Part shown: piece by piece, positions 8,437 through 16,545 of the stretch | Layout of the letters: each line of letters begins with the position of its first letter | Numbering within the stretch: the stretch's first letter is position 1 | From: Polynucleobacter sp. | Lineage (GTDB): Bacteria; Pseudomonadota; Gammaproteobacteria; Burkholderiales; Burkholderiaceae_D | Direction of reading: 5' to 3' | Length of the DNA stretch: 39,472 nucleotides | NCBI GenBank assembly: GCA_021737945.1 | Contig: JAIPCX010000024.1 | Coordinates: 1-39,472 of the forward strand | Program-made: the position numbers and the translations under genes | The notes under the pieces: generated by a model | What the model saw: only the letters and a program-made list of their open reading frames with translations | Databases searched by the model: none | What the model was told of the DNA's origin: nothing

Positions 8437-10305
8437 ATGAAAATTTTACAAAAAATAAACAATACGGCTGAATTACGAGCGCTTTCGCGCCCCGAACTCA
8501 ATACGTTGGCTGATGAATTGCGTACTTACTTGTTGGAGTCGGTAGCGCAGACGGGTGGTCACCTTTCTTCCAATTTGGGAACGGTGGAGCTGACGATTGC
8601 ACTGCACTATGTGTTCAACACGCCGGAAGATCGCATCGTCTGGGATGTGGGGCATCAAACCTATCCACACAAAATTCTTACAGGCCGTCGCGACCGTATG
8701 TCTACTTTGCGTCAGCAAGACGGTTTGTCGGGCTTTCCTCGTCGCGTAGAAAGTGTGTACGACACCTTTGGTACCGCGCATTCGTCAACGTCGATTTCGG
8801 CGGCACTAGGTATGGCATTAGCTGCTCGTACCAAAGGTGAAAAACGTCATTCAATAGCGGTCATTGGTGATGGTGCGATGACGGCAGGTATGGCGTTTGA
8901 GGCGCTTAATAACGTAGGCGTTTATGAAGACATCAAAATGTTGGTGGTGTTAAACGACAATGACATGTCGATCTCACCGCCAGTGGGTGCGCTGAATCGT
9001 TATCTTGCGCGGCTGATGTCTGGAAAATTTTATGCAGCGGCCAAGAGCATGGGTAAATCCATGTTGCCACCGTCTATGCGTGAACTCGCTAAGCGTTTTG
9101 AAGAGCATGCAAAAGGCATGTTGGTACCTGCCACCTTGTTCGAAGAATTTGGCCTTAACTACATTGGCCCTATCGATGGCCATGATCTGGAATCACTGAT
9201 ACCCACGCTACAAAATCTAAAGAACCTTGAAGGCCCGCAGTTTTTGCATGTGGTGACTAAAAAAGGGCAAGGTTACAAACTCGCTGAAGTCGATCCTATT
9301 CTTTATCACGGCCCCGGTAAATTTAATCCTAGCGAAGGTATCAAACCAGCTGCCGCTGGCAAAATGACTTATACGCAAGTGTTTGGTGATTGGTTGTGCG
9401 ACATGGCGACGCAAGATGACAAATTAGTTGCCATCACACCCGCTATGCGCGAAGGCTCGGGCATGGTGAAGTTTGAGCAAAAATTCCCTGATCGTTACTA
9501 CGATGTGGGTATCGCGGAACAGCACGCCGTTACTTTTGCAGGCGGTATGGCTTGCGAAGGTTTAAAACCCGTGGTGGCGATTTACTCAACGTTTTTGCAG
9601 CGTGGTTACGATCAATTGATTCATGATGTGGCACTCCAAAATCTCGATGTGACCTTTGCACTCGATCGCGCTGGTTTAGTTGGCGCCGACGGTGCGACGC
9701 ATGCGGGTAACTACGACATGGCGTTTTTACGTTGCATCCCGAATATGGTTGTAATGGCAGCGAGTGATGAAAACGAGTGTCGCAAAATGCTCACGACGGC
9801 CTATCAATATCGAGGCCCAGCAGCGGTGCGTTATCCCCGAGGTGCAGGTATAGGTGCGACGGTTGAGACTGAATTAAGTACTATTGAAATGGGTAAGGGT
9901 GAGATTCGTCGTCACGGTAAAGGCGTTGCGATACTCGCCTTTGGCACCATGCTCGCGCCTTCACTTCAAGCGGCTGAAACCTTGAATGCCACCGTCGCTA
10001 ATATGCGTTTTATCAAACCCTTAGATACAGCATTGGTCGCTCAGCTGGCAGCTAGCCATGATTTGATAGTTACGATTGAAGAGGGCAGCATTATGGGTGG
10101 CGCGGGCTCGGCAGTCGCTGAAGCATTATCAGCCGCCGGTATAGTTAAACCTCTACTGCAATTAGGCTTGCCCGATAAATTTATTGATCATGGCGATGCC
10201 ACGCAATTGCTTGCACAGTGTGGTTTGGATGCTGCGGGTATTACTGCGTCAGTGAATCAGCGTTTAAATACACCTGAACTACGATTGGTTGCTAATAGTC
10301 GCTGA
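8437..10305 (+). CDS. dxs: 1-deoxy-D-xylulose-5-phosphate synthase
   Basis: This thiamine diphosphate enzyme joins pyruvate and glyceraldehyde 3-phosphate in the first step of the MEP isoprenoid pathway. The 622-residue protein is full length. Visible landmarks are the substrate-contacting histidines in HLSSNLG and AHSSTSIS, the ThDP/metal motif [16 protein letters not shown], and the transketolase-like pyrimidine domain with [15 protein letters not shown] containing the catalytic glutamate. A C-terminal transketolase domain completes the chain. The gene follows ispA by 134 bases in the same direction; that gap shows no clear promoter. It converges on the nitroreductase-like gene. Confidence 0.97.
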   Translation: MKILQKINNTAELRALSRPELNTLADELRTYLLESVAQTGGHLSSNLGTVELTIALHYVFNTPEDRIVWDVGHQTYPHKILTGRRDRMSTLRQQDGLSGFPRRVESVYDTFGTAHSSTSISAALGMALAARTKGEKRHSIAVIGDGAMTAGMAFEALNNVGVYEDIKMLVVLNDNDMSISPPVGALNRYLARLMSGKFYAAAKSMGKSMLPPSMRELAKRFEEHAKGMLVPATLFEEFGLNYIGPIDGHDLESLIPTLQNLKNLEGPQFLHVVTKKGQGYKLAEVDPILYHGPGKFNPSEGIKPAAAGKMTYTQVFGDWLCDMATQDDKLVAITPAMREGSGMVKFEQKFPDRYYDVGIAEQHAVTFAGGMACEGLKPVVAIYSTFLQRGYDQLIHDVALQNLDVTFALDRAGLVGADGATHAGNYDMAFLRCIPNMVVMAASDENECRKMLTTAYQYRGPAAVRYPRGAGIGATVETELSTIEMGKGEIRRHGKGVAILAFGTMLAPSLQAAETLNATVANMRFIKPLDTALVAQLAASHDLIVTIEEGSIMGGAGSAVAEALSAAGIVKPLLQLGLPDKFIDHGDATQLLAQCGLDAAGITASVNQRLNTPELRLVANSR

Positions 10306-10313
10306 TTAAAAGA

Positions 10314-10342
10314 AGCGGCGTATCTAGCGCAGAAAAGCCGCT
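10314..10342 (+). terminator. Weak hairpin between convergent dxs and nitroreductase-like gene
   Basis: An AGCGGC/GCCGCT six-pair stem with a 17-base loop lies just after the dxs stop. There is no T-run behind it on either strand, so it is at best a weak or Rho-assisted terminator. Confidence 0.25.
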
Positions 10343-10357
10343 ACTTAGTTCTGTCTA

Positions 10358-11449
10358 CTAAATCGTCGACTGACCGCTAGGCTTGGAAATAATTAATTTT
10401 TCAAGCGGCAGACGCATAGCCCGAGCAGTTGGTGCAGGCCCAAATCCCAGTCGTCCAACCCACACGACACGATCAGTATCGGTGTCAATAATTTCCCCCA
10501 GCGTCTTTTTTGCTGATGCGGCTTCTTGGAGCTGATCGGTAAGCTTTGTGAATGGTACGTTCTTACTTATATAGCGTGCAAATATAGGTAAAACCATTTC
10601 CGGTTGGTGCCACAAATCTAGCTGTGTCGCTGTCAGCCATACACGCTGAACTGCTTTTCCAATATCGATGAAATCCTCATCAGTTTGTGGTTTTTGATCG
10701 CGTAACATAATCATGTGCGCGCCACAGGAAAGGGACGTCCAGCCATCTAATTGTAACGACGTTGACCATGCCGCGCCAATATAACGATTTAAAAACTGTA
10801 CACACTCCCAACTACTGAGTACCGCACGCATAATTTTTAGATTAATGCGTCCCGGTCCGAGTGCGGCATCTGGGATGCGGTCCAGGCTGTATTGTGCATT
10901 CCATTCGATAATTGATTTATGAACGGGATAGGCCTCGGGGATTCGTAATCGTATGCGGGTTGTTTGGAGTATGAGTTTAGTCATCTCTATACGCTGTAGC
11001 AAAGATTCCATCCACTGAATGGTGTAATTTTTACCAGCAGCTTGCTGCAGAATTTGTTTTTGACTATGCGTCAGTTTGCGCATCGACAGCGGCCTGCGTT
11101 GTACTGCGCGGCGGGGGATTTCAAAAACTAGGGGATCGACTTGTGTTGTTTGGTCAAGCGAGAAAGTGATATCAATAGCGAGTAATTTCCCTTGCGCATG
11201 CTGCCTATGTTGAGCATGCATCTGACAGCCTTCCGAGGTAGCTGCTAATTCCATGGTTTGTAGCAAAGCTCCAATAGCTAATAGAGTATTTTGATCATGC
11301 AGATCGTATACGATCATTTCTTGAGCATATTGAATATGCACCACAATGCAGTAATCATCGATGATTTCAAATCGCCATGGCTGAGTGTTGTCTCCGCTAG
11401 GCGTCCATTTGGCTAGATTAAGGATACGAATTACTGGCGATTCGTTCAT
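10358..11449 (-). CDS. Nitroreductase-fold FMN oxidoreductase-like protein
   Basis: This is a 363-residue protein with nitroreductase-family marks. The N-terminal LAKWTPSGDNTQPWRFEI resembles the FMN-phosphate loop of the family. A later GKAVQRVWLTATQLDLWHQP matches the helix that normally packs on the flavin, and VVWVGRLGFGPAPTARAMR lies near the C-terminus. The middle part is longer and more divergent than in small nitroreductases. It is the last gene of an operon with a ThiF-like and a FeeM-like gene, only seven bases after the ThiF stop. From memory, the actinobacterial protein annotated MoeY (Rv1355c) joins a ThiF-like and a nitroreductase-like part in one chain, which would make this pair a split version. 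Related folds oxidise azolines in peptide natural products. Substrate and true redox activity are unknown. Confidence 0.72.
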   Translation of the reverse strand: MNESPVIRILNLAKWTPSGDNTQPWRFEIIDDYCIVVHIQYAQEMIVYDLHDQNTLLAIGALLQTMELAATSEGCQMHAQHRQHAQGKLLAIDITFSLDQTTQVDPLVFEIPRRAVQRRPLSMRKLTHSQKQILQQAAGKNYTIQWMESLLQRIEMTKLILQTTRIRLRIPEAYPVHKSIIEWNAQYSLDRIPDAALGPGRINLKIMRAVLSSWECVQFLNRYIGAAWSTSLQLDGWTSLSCGAHMIMLRDQKPQTDEDFIDIGKAVQRVWLTATQLDLWHQPEMVLPIFARYISKNVPFTKLTDQLQEAASAKKTLGEIIDTDTDRVVWVGRLGFGPAPTARAMRLPLEKLIISKPSGQSTI

Positions 11450-11456
11450 AGAAATT

Positions 11457-12323
11457 TTACAGGTTAGAGTTTAAAAGGCGCCGTAAGGCAGTCATACGAA
11501 ATTTTTGTAAAGGGTTGGCATTTCCCATAGGTAGCCAGGTACGCTTAAATTTTCCTAAATAGGCGTCAAAGTGAAGGCCATGAGGAGCAGGTGTCAGTTT
11601 GCCTCGGCGCAGTAAAATTTTAATGGCCTCAGTTGCTGCAACCCCTGCGCATAGGTAGCAAGCCATCGCTGTCGATGGTCCAGTGCCTTTTTCTAAATTT
11701 ACTTGGCGAGTATCTGCTAGGTAGCGATGCATTAGCGACGGCGCAAGGCCCACTAAAAATCGCAATGCTTTTTCTGAAGCTCGATGGTTATCCCATCGAA
11801 AAAAGGTTTCGAAATCCATTTCTCCTGGCATGAAACACAGCCAAGCAGCGCCCATGCCCAGTGGGGCGGCTGTGATTGCAGGGACTCTCAACGTCGAGCA
11901 AGCCGCAAAGGTTTTTTCGCGTATGTCGAATGCAAAAAAATCTAATCCATCGATATATACATCAGCTCCTTTAAGAAACTCATCCAGTGTGGCGGCACTT
12001 AAGCCCTGTCTATAGACTTCAATCTTAGCTGTTGGGTTAACAGCATGAGCCATAGCGGCCATCGTGTCGCATTTGGATAAATTTAATGTGGCCACGGTTG
12101 CGCCTGATTGACGATTAAAATTGGCGAGTTCGAAATGATCGAAATCTGCAATTCGAAAATTTCCTACACCCATGCGTGTGAGTGCTAATAGATGATGACC
12201 ACCTACTCCGCCCATTCCACCGATGGCTACGGTGGCATACCGCAGCCGTAATTGTTCTGCTTCAGTTATCCAGCCTAAGTTACGAGAAAATGCTTTAGCA
12301 TAATCAAAAGTGTGATCATTCAT
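11457..12323 (-). CDS. ThiF/MoeB/E1-like adenylyltransferase
   Basis: This is a 288-residue E1-like protein that should bind ATP and adenylate a carboxylate. The glycine-rich nucleotide loop is GGMGGVGG (about residues 35-42), followed by IADFDHFELANFNRQ, which contains the conserved acidic residues and the N-x-x-R pair that contacts ATP. A DGLDFFAFDIR segment stands where ThiF/MoeB have their magnesium-binding TDN-type motif, and a cysteine follows in AACSTLRVP. Only one CxxC pair (CYLC, near residue 226) is present, so the usual four-cysteine zinc site looks incomplete. No ThiS/MoaD-like carrier gene lies nearby. The gene starts two bases after the acyltransferase stop, so the two are translationally coupled. 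It probably activates a small molecule rather than a sulfur-carrier protein, but this is inference. Confidence 0.8.
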   Translation of the reverse strand: MNDHTFDYAKAFSRNLGWITEAEQLRLRYATVAIGGMGGVGGHHLLALTRMGVGNFRIADFDHFELANFNRQSGATVATLNLSKCDTMAAMAHAVNPTAKIEVYRQGLSAATLDEFLKGADVYIDGLDFFAFDIREKTFAACSTLRVPAITAAPLGMGAAWLCFMPGEMDFETFFRWDNHRASEKALRFLVGLAPSLMHRYLADTRQVNLEKGTGPSTAMACYLCAGVAATEAIKILLRRGKLTPAPHGLHFDAYLGKFKRTWLPMGNANPLQKFRMTALRRLLNSNL

Positions 12324-12325
12324 TT

Positions 12326-13234
12326 TTATCTGTAGTTGCCGATGAGGGTTGGCGGTTCTTTTTCTTGAGATACAGTCATCCGATGCATGATCCCCTCAAC
12401 ATCTTCCCAAGGCATAAAATGACGGACGAAGCGCCTTATTGCTATGGGCGTTAGGTTGCTATGGTGACTTCCTCTTACTGGGTTTTGCCATTCAATTTTG
12501 ATAAATTGCCACAAGCGTACCCAGTCACAACCGAGAAGTGCTGAAGCTGTATTGACTCTAACGCACCACGTTGCATCTTTAAGCACCACAAATCCAAGGC
12601 TGCTCCAGTAGTCGATATGGCGAGTAGCCACCTCAACGACCAGGAAAGGTCTGTAATCTAGAAAAGAATTCAAACACAGGGCAATGTAGCTAAACAACGC
12701 CGCAAGGCTGATGCGATCCGTGCCGTTTGTTATCTCTGATGTTGCTGCTAATTGAACTATTTCGATGAGATATTTGCCTTGTTTGCGCAAGTCGTTAAGG
12801 CAATCTGAATGACCAAGATCAGCTCGAAGGTGATGGCCTGGCAGGTCTAACAATAGCGAGCATGTTCCCGAGGCGCGCATGCCTTTCTTTACCAGCAACG
12901 TTAGAAGGCGGGTCTCACTTGCTGTGTCTTCTTTGCCTATAAAAGTCGTATCGTAGCCGCGCGCTTTATACTGGCTACGCAGTAGATTTTTGACTTCCTG
13001 TTTAAGCTTTTGTGTATCAGCAATTTGAATGGTGACATTCTCATCAAGATCGAGTCGAGCCTTACGAAATTTTTTTCGTCGTTCGGGAAGTTCAAGCGAT
13101 CTACTAGAAATCGGACTGACGCATGAAATAACGCCCTGCCAACGAAGAAGGGGATTAGGTCTGATGTTTGTGGACTGCAGAGTCGTTAAACCTGGCTTAA
13201 CGAAATATTGTGCTGGTGTTGGTGTATCAGGCAT
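12326..13234 (-). CDS. FeeM/LuxI-like N-acyl amino acid synthase candidate
   Basis: This is a 302-residue protein that appears to belong to the GNAT-fold family containing FeeM-type N-acyl amino acid synthases and acyl-homoserine lactone synthases. FeeM-like features are an early SQYKARGYDTTFIG segment, a central beta strand with SGTCSLLLD, then LRADLGHSDCLNDLRKQG followed by LIEIVQLAAT, and a later ATRHIDYWSSLGF, which resembles the family's N-P-R-H-x-x-F-Y-x-x-x-G-F region. Such enzymes transfer a long acyl chain from acyl carrier protein to an amino acid. The basic N-terminal 60 residues are not recognised. The gene heads the operon with ThiF-like and nitroreductase-like genes. The ATG lies 76 bases after the adenosyltransferase stop; no strong ribosome-binding site is visible. 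Assigned by motif pattern only. Confidence 0.6.
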   Translation of the reverse strand: MPDTPTPAQYFVKPGLTTLQSTNIRPNPLLRWQGVISCVSPISSRSLELPERRKKFRKARLDLDENVTIQIADTQKLKQEVKNLLRSQYKARGYDTTFIGKEDTASETRLLTLLVKKGMRASGTCSLLLDLPGHHLRADLGHSDCLNDLRKQGKYLIEIVQLAATSEITNGTDRISLAALFSYIALCLNSFLDYRPFLVVEVATRHIDYWSSLGFVVLKDATWCVRVNTASALLGCDWVRLWQFIKIEWQNPVRGSHHSNLTPIAIRRFVRHFMPWEDVEGIMHRMTVSQEKEPPTLIGNYR

Positions 13235-13275
13235 GCATGCTGAGTAGCCATGGCCTGCATACAGTTCCTAGAGCG

Positions 13276-13303
13276 ATGCACTAACTCAGGTGAGCTAGTG
13301 CAT
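13276..13303. promoter_or_regulatory. 28-bp inverted repeat upstream of the acyltransferase operon
   Basis: The arms ATGCACTA-a-CTCA and TGAG-c-TAGTGCAT meet around a two-base GG centre, giving 12 pairs per arm with a single mismatch. A further AGTGCAT directly abuts it (13304-13310). It lies 42 bases before the ATG of the FeeM-like gene and just after the adenosyltransferase stop. There is no T-run, so an operator for a dimeric regulator is more likely than an intrinsic terminator. Confidence 0.45.
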
Positions 13304-13310
13304 AGTGCAT

Positions 13311-13865
13311 TCAGACTTTGTTGCGCCCTTTTTCCCACAGCACGTCTGATCCACCCGCAAAGCGGTTCAGCACGCGCGAAACTACAAACAATAAATCCGA
13401 TAGACGATTCACGAATTGCCGTGGTTGTGGATTCAATGTTTCTGCTTTGCCGAGTGACACAATCGAGCGCTCGGCACGACGACACACAGTTCGACAGATG
13501 TGCGCTTGAGCAGCAGCGCGTGATCCACCCGGTAGAATAAATTCAGATAAAGGTGGGAGTGTCGCGTTGTACTTAGCGAGCAATTCATCCAAACGCAGGA
13601 CTTGCGCTTCTTGAATCATGGTGAAGCCCGGTATGCAGAGTTCACCACCTAAATCAAACAGATCGTGTTGTATGGTGATGAGCTCTTGTCGCAGATCGTC
13701 TGGCAATGGTTCGCAAAGCAGAACCCCGATGTGAGAATTGAGTTCATCCACATCCCCCATCGCTTGAACGCGAAGTGCATCCTTGTCGGTACGGCTACCG
13801 TCGCCCAGGCCCGTGGTGCCATCGTCACCCGTTCGTGTAGCAATTTTGGAAAGTCTATGTCCCAT
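13311..13865 (-). CDS. pduO: PduO-type ATP:cob(I)alamin adenosyltransferase
   Basis: This enzyme transfers the adenosyl group of ATP to cob(I)alamin, making coenzyme B12. The 184-residue product has the ATP-binding N-terminal motif TRTGDDGTTGLGDGSR, the helix GDVDELNSHIG, and the C-terminal helices CRRAERSIVSL and FVNRLSDLLFVVSRVLNR that form the trimer active site. The frame is open to an ATG 17 codons upstream, but MGHRLSKIATRTG at 13865 gives the normal family start. It is divergent from the FAD-linked dehydrogenase and lies upstream of the acyltransferase operon on the same strand, separated by a 28-bp inverted repeat. No other cobalamin gene is in the window, so it probably serves cobalamin salvage. 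Confidence 0.92.
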   Translation of the reverse strand: MGHRLSKIATRTGDDGTTGLGDGSRTDKDALRVQAMGDVDELNSHIGVLLCEPLPDDLRQELITIQHDLFDLGGELCIPGFTMIQEAQVLRLDELLAKYNATLPPLSEFILPGGSRAAAQAHICRTVCRRAERSIVSLGKAETLNPQPRQFVNRLSDLLFVVSRVLNRFAGGSDVLWEKGRNKV

Positions 13866-14007
13866 GTTCTTAAAATTTGATAACTCAGTCGCGGGAGCAT
13901 ACGTCAAATCCCGCATAAATGCTGAATAAACGCAGATGTTGGGAGTACAGTGACCCTACCTGATTGATGCCTCGAGGGTACAATACTTGACCTATCGGAG
14001 AAGTTAA

Positions 14008-15417
14008 ATGAACCATCCTGCCCCACCCACTGCGCTCAGGCGCGTAATGCCGCCCGAGCTGTTGATCTCGCTACGCGAGTGCTTTGGCGATCGACTGTCT
14101 ACATCGCAAGCGATGCGTGAGCATCACGGTCGTGATGAGTCGTCATATGACCCAATGCTGCCCGATGCGGTGGTGTTCGCTCATTCCACTGTTGAAGTTG
14201 CGAAAGCGGTTGCGTTGTGCAATCAGTATAAATTTCCTGTGATCGCCTACGGTACGGGTACTTCACTTGAAGGCCATATTCTGGCGCTGCAAGGTGGTTT
14301 ATCGATCGATGTGTCGCAGATGAATCAAGTGGTTGCGTTGAATGCCGAAGATCTGACGATCACCGTGCAACCTGGAGTCACACGTAAGCAACTGAATGTG
14401 GAGATCAAAGACACCGGATTGTTTTTTCCGATTGATCCCGGGGCGGATGCTTCAATTGGCGGTATGGCTGCAACGCGTGCTTCGGGTACCAATGCGGTGC
14501 GCTATGGCACAATGCGCGAGAATGTTCTGGGTCTGACCGTCGTTACCGCACAAGGCAAAATAGTTAAGACCGGCACGCGCGCAAAAAAATCATCAGCCGG
14601 TTACGACTTGACGCGCTTGTTTGTCGGTAGCGAAGGAACGCTAGGCATCATTACTGAAATCACGCTCAAGATTTATCCTCAGCCTGAAGCAATTTCCGCT
14701 GCAGTGTGTTCGTTCACAAACATTGCAAACGCGGTTGATACCGTGATTCAGGCAATTCAAATTGGCGTACCTTTAGCGCGCGTTGAATTTGTTGATGAGA
14801 ACGGTGTACGTGCGCTAAATCGTCACGACAAATTAACGTTGCCAGAAAAACCTCTGCTGTTATTTGAATTTCACGGCAGTGAGCAAGGCGTCAAAGAACA
14901 AGCGGAATTAGTTCAGCAAATCGCCGATGAACATGGAGCGATAGGTTTTGAATGGGCTACACGTCCGGAAGATCGCTCACGACTTTGGCAAGCGCGTCAT
15001 AATGCTTATTTCGCTTTACTGCAATTGCGTCCTGGTTCGCGCGCTATTTCGACCGATTGCTGCGTACCAATTTCGCGCTTAACGGAATGTCTGCTTGAAA
15101 CCAAAGCGGATTGCGATCGCGAGAACCTCATCTATGGGATCATCGGTCATGTGGGTGATGGTAATTTTCATGTGCAGATGCTCGTTGATCCATCAGACCC
15201 CGAAGACGTCGCGCGTGCAGAGTCAGTGAACGAGCGTATGGTCCATCGCGCTATTGCCATGGACGGCACCTGCACAGGTGAGCACGGTATCGGATTGCAT
15301 AAGCTAGATTTTTTGGTGCATGAAGCCGGTGAAGAAGCCGTTGATCTGATGCGTACGATCAAACACGCGCTCGATCCCAATAATATTTTTAATCCGGGCA
15401 AAGTCATCCGCTGGTGA
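14008..15417 (+). CDS. FAD-linked dehydrogenase, D-lactate dehydrogenase (cytochrome) type
   Basis: This is a 469-residue member of the GlcD/LDHD flavoprotein family, which oxidises 2-hydroxy acids and passes electrons to the respiratory chain. The FAD-binding PCMH domain is clear: PVIAYGTGTSLEGH, then the PGADASIGGMAATRASGTNA stretch, AVRYGTMRENVLGL and FVGSEGTLGIITEITLKI. The C-terminal FAD-oxidase domain ends in GHVGDGNFHVQM, TGEHGIGLHK and LDPNNIFNPGK. It is close in type to GlcD further downstream but clearly a separate paralogue. The ribosome-binding site is AGAAG seven bases before the ATG, and a TACAAT at 13979-13984 could be a -10 element. The LysR gene follows by 39 bases. D-lactate is the likeliest substrate, but glycolate or another 2-hydroxy acid is possible. 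Confidence 0.87.
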   Translation: MNHPAPPTALRRVMPPELLISLRECFGDRLSTSQAMREHHGRDESSYDPMLPDAVVFAHSTVEVAKAVALCNQYKFPVIAYGTGTSLEGHILALQGGLSIDVSQMNQVVALNAEDLTITVQPGVTRKQLNVEIKDTGLFFPIDPGADASIGGMAATRASGTNAVRYGTMRENVLGLTVVTAQGKIVKTGTRAKKSSAGYDLTRLFVGSEGTLGIITEITLKIYPQPEAISAAVCSFTNIANAVDTVIQAIQIGVPLARVEFVDENGVRALNRHDKLTLPEKPLLLFEFHGSEQGVKEQAELVQQIADEHGAIGFEWATRPEDRSRLWQARHNAYFALLQLRPGSRAISTDCCVPISRLTECLLETKADCDRENLIYGIIGHVGDGNFHVQMLVDPSDPEDVARAESVNERMVHRAIAMDGTCTGEHGIGLHKLDFLVHEAGEEAVDLMRTIKHALDPNNIFNPGKVIRW

Positions 15418-15456
15418 TGTGCTCGGATCACTGAAGTACTCATTTGTAACTCATCT

Positions 15457-16344
15457 ATGGCAACACGAATTCCTCCAGTTCACGCGCTTTCAGCTTTTGA
15501 AGCAGCGGCGCGTCATGGCTCTTTTGCATTGGCTGCTGAAGAGCTGTGCATTACACCGTCTGCGTTATCACATCGAATTCGTCTGCTGGAAGAATTTGTA
15601 GGTGAGCGTTTATTTTTGCGCGATGGTCGTAATGTGGGTTTATCGGAATTCGGCAGACGTTATCTGGATGTCGTACGTCTGGCTCTGCGTGCGTTAACTG
15701 ATTTTCCTATGCCGCGTCGTGCAGCGTCCGCTCAGCCGCGCGTCAAACTGACATTGCCACCTACCTTTGCGCGCTACTTACTTGTACCTCGCTTGGGATC
15801 CTTTGTAGAGCAGCATCCTGATATTGCGGTTGAAATTTATTTATCGGTGCCGCTGTACGATTTGGCGCTTGCTGAGAGCGATCTTGAAGTACGTTTTGGG
15901 CCGGGTAAATATCCGAATCTGCAATGCGAAAAATTATTTTCAGAGCCAACCTTTGCAGTAGCTAGCCCTGAGTATCTGAAAAAAGTAGATCCCATTACGT
16001 CGCCTGAAGATTTGCAGAACGTCACCTTACTTCGTTCAGCGCTCGAACCGTGGCAGCCATGGTTTGAGGCAGCCGGACTGGATTGGGCTGAGCCGTCCAC
16101 TGGTTTGCGGGTTGATGATTTAGGCTTGTTACTTGAGATGGTAAAACACGGTCATGGCGTGGGATTAACGCGCGAACATTTTGCGCGCGAGATGCTTGTG
16201 CGCGGTGAAATTGTTCGCTTGTTTGATATGAAAACAGCGACGCCTCCGCATGCTTATTACCTGGTGTATGAAAAACAAGTGACCGAGCGTCCCGAAGTTG
16301 TCACCTTTTTGCAATGGATACAAGAAACCTTCCGAAATCCCTGA
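15457..16344 (+). CDS. LysR-family transcriptional regulator, GcvA-like
   Basis: This is a 295-residue LysR-type regulator. The N-terminal winged helix-turn-helix is PPVHALSAFEAAARHGSFALAAEELCITPSALS (in two parts), followed by HRIRLLEEFVGERLFLR. The opening IPPVHALSAFEAAARHGSF pattern is characteristic of the GcvA subgroup. The rest is a periplasmic-binding-like effector domain with LRVDDLGLLLEMVKHGHGVGL. It stands between the lactate-type dehydrogenase and glcDEF, all on the same strand, which suggests that it controls one or both units in response to a hydroxy acid. Unlike classic LysR arrangements it is not divergent from its presumed targets. Confidence 0.9.
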   Translation: MATRIPPVHALSAFEAAARHGSFALAAEELCITPSALSHRIRLLEEFVGERLFLRDGRNVGLSEFGRRYLDVVRLALRALTDFPMPRRAASAQPRVKLTLPPTFARYLLVPRLGSFVEQHPDIAVEIYLSVPLYDLALAESDLEVRFGPGKYPNLQCEKLFSEPTFAVASPEYLKKVDPITSPEDLQNVTLLRSALEPWQPWFEAAGLDWAEPSTGLRVDDLGLLLEMVKHGHGVGLTREHFAREMLVRGEIVRLFDMKTATPPHAYYLVYEKQVTERPEVVTFLQWIQETFRNP

Positions 16345-16545
16345 TTTATCGTGAGCGTTAGGGATGATTTCTCGCTGATTCAGGCAATCTCCTCCAAGCG
16401 GTAAAAACTTTCATCAGTTCCTCTCAAGCTTTTCAGGGGAAATCCTGTCAAATCCTGAGTTTCGCCAGCGCGCTTTCGTTACACTAGCGAGATAGTTAAA
16501 CGCGCCATTGCTTGCACGTGCCTTCGTGTGCCCACAGGATGTTTT

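Noticed and set aside
11457-12323. Annotation as moeB or thiF proper
   Set aside because: No thiamine or molybdopterin genes are nearby, the second zinc CxxC is missing, and the operon partners point to a different role.
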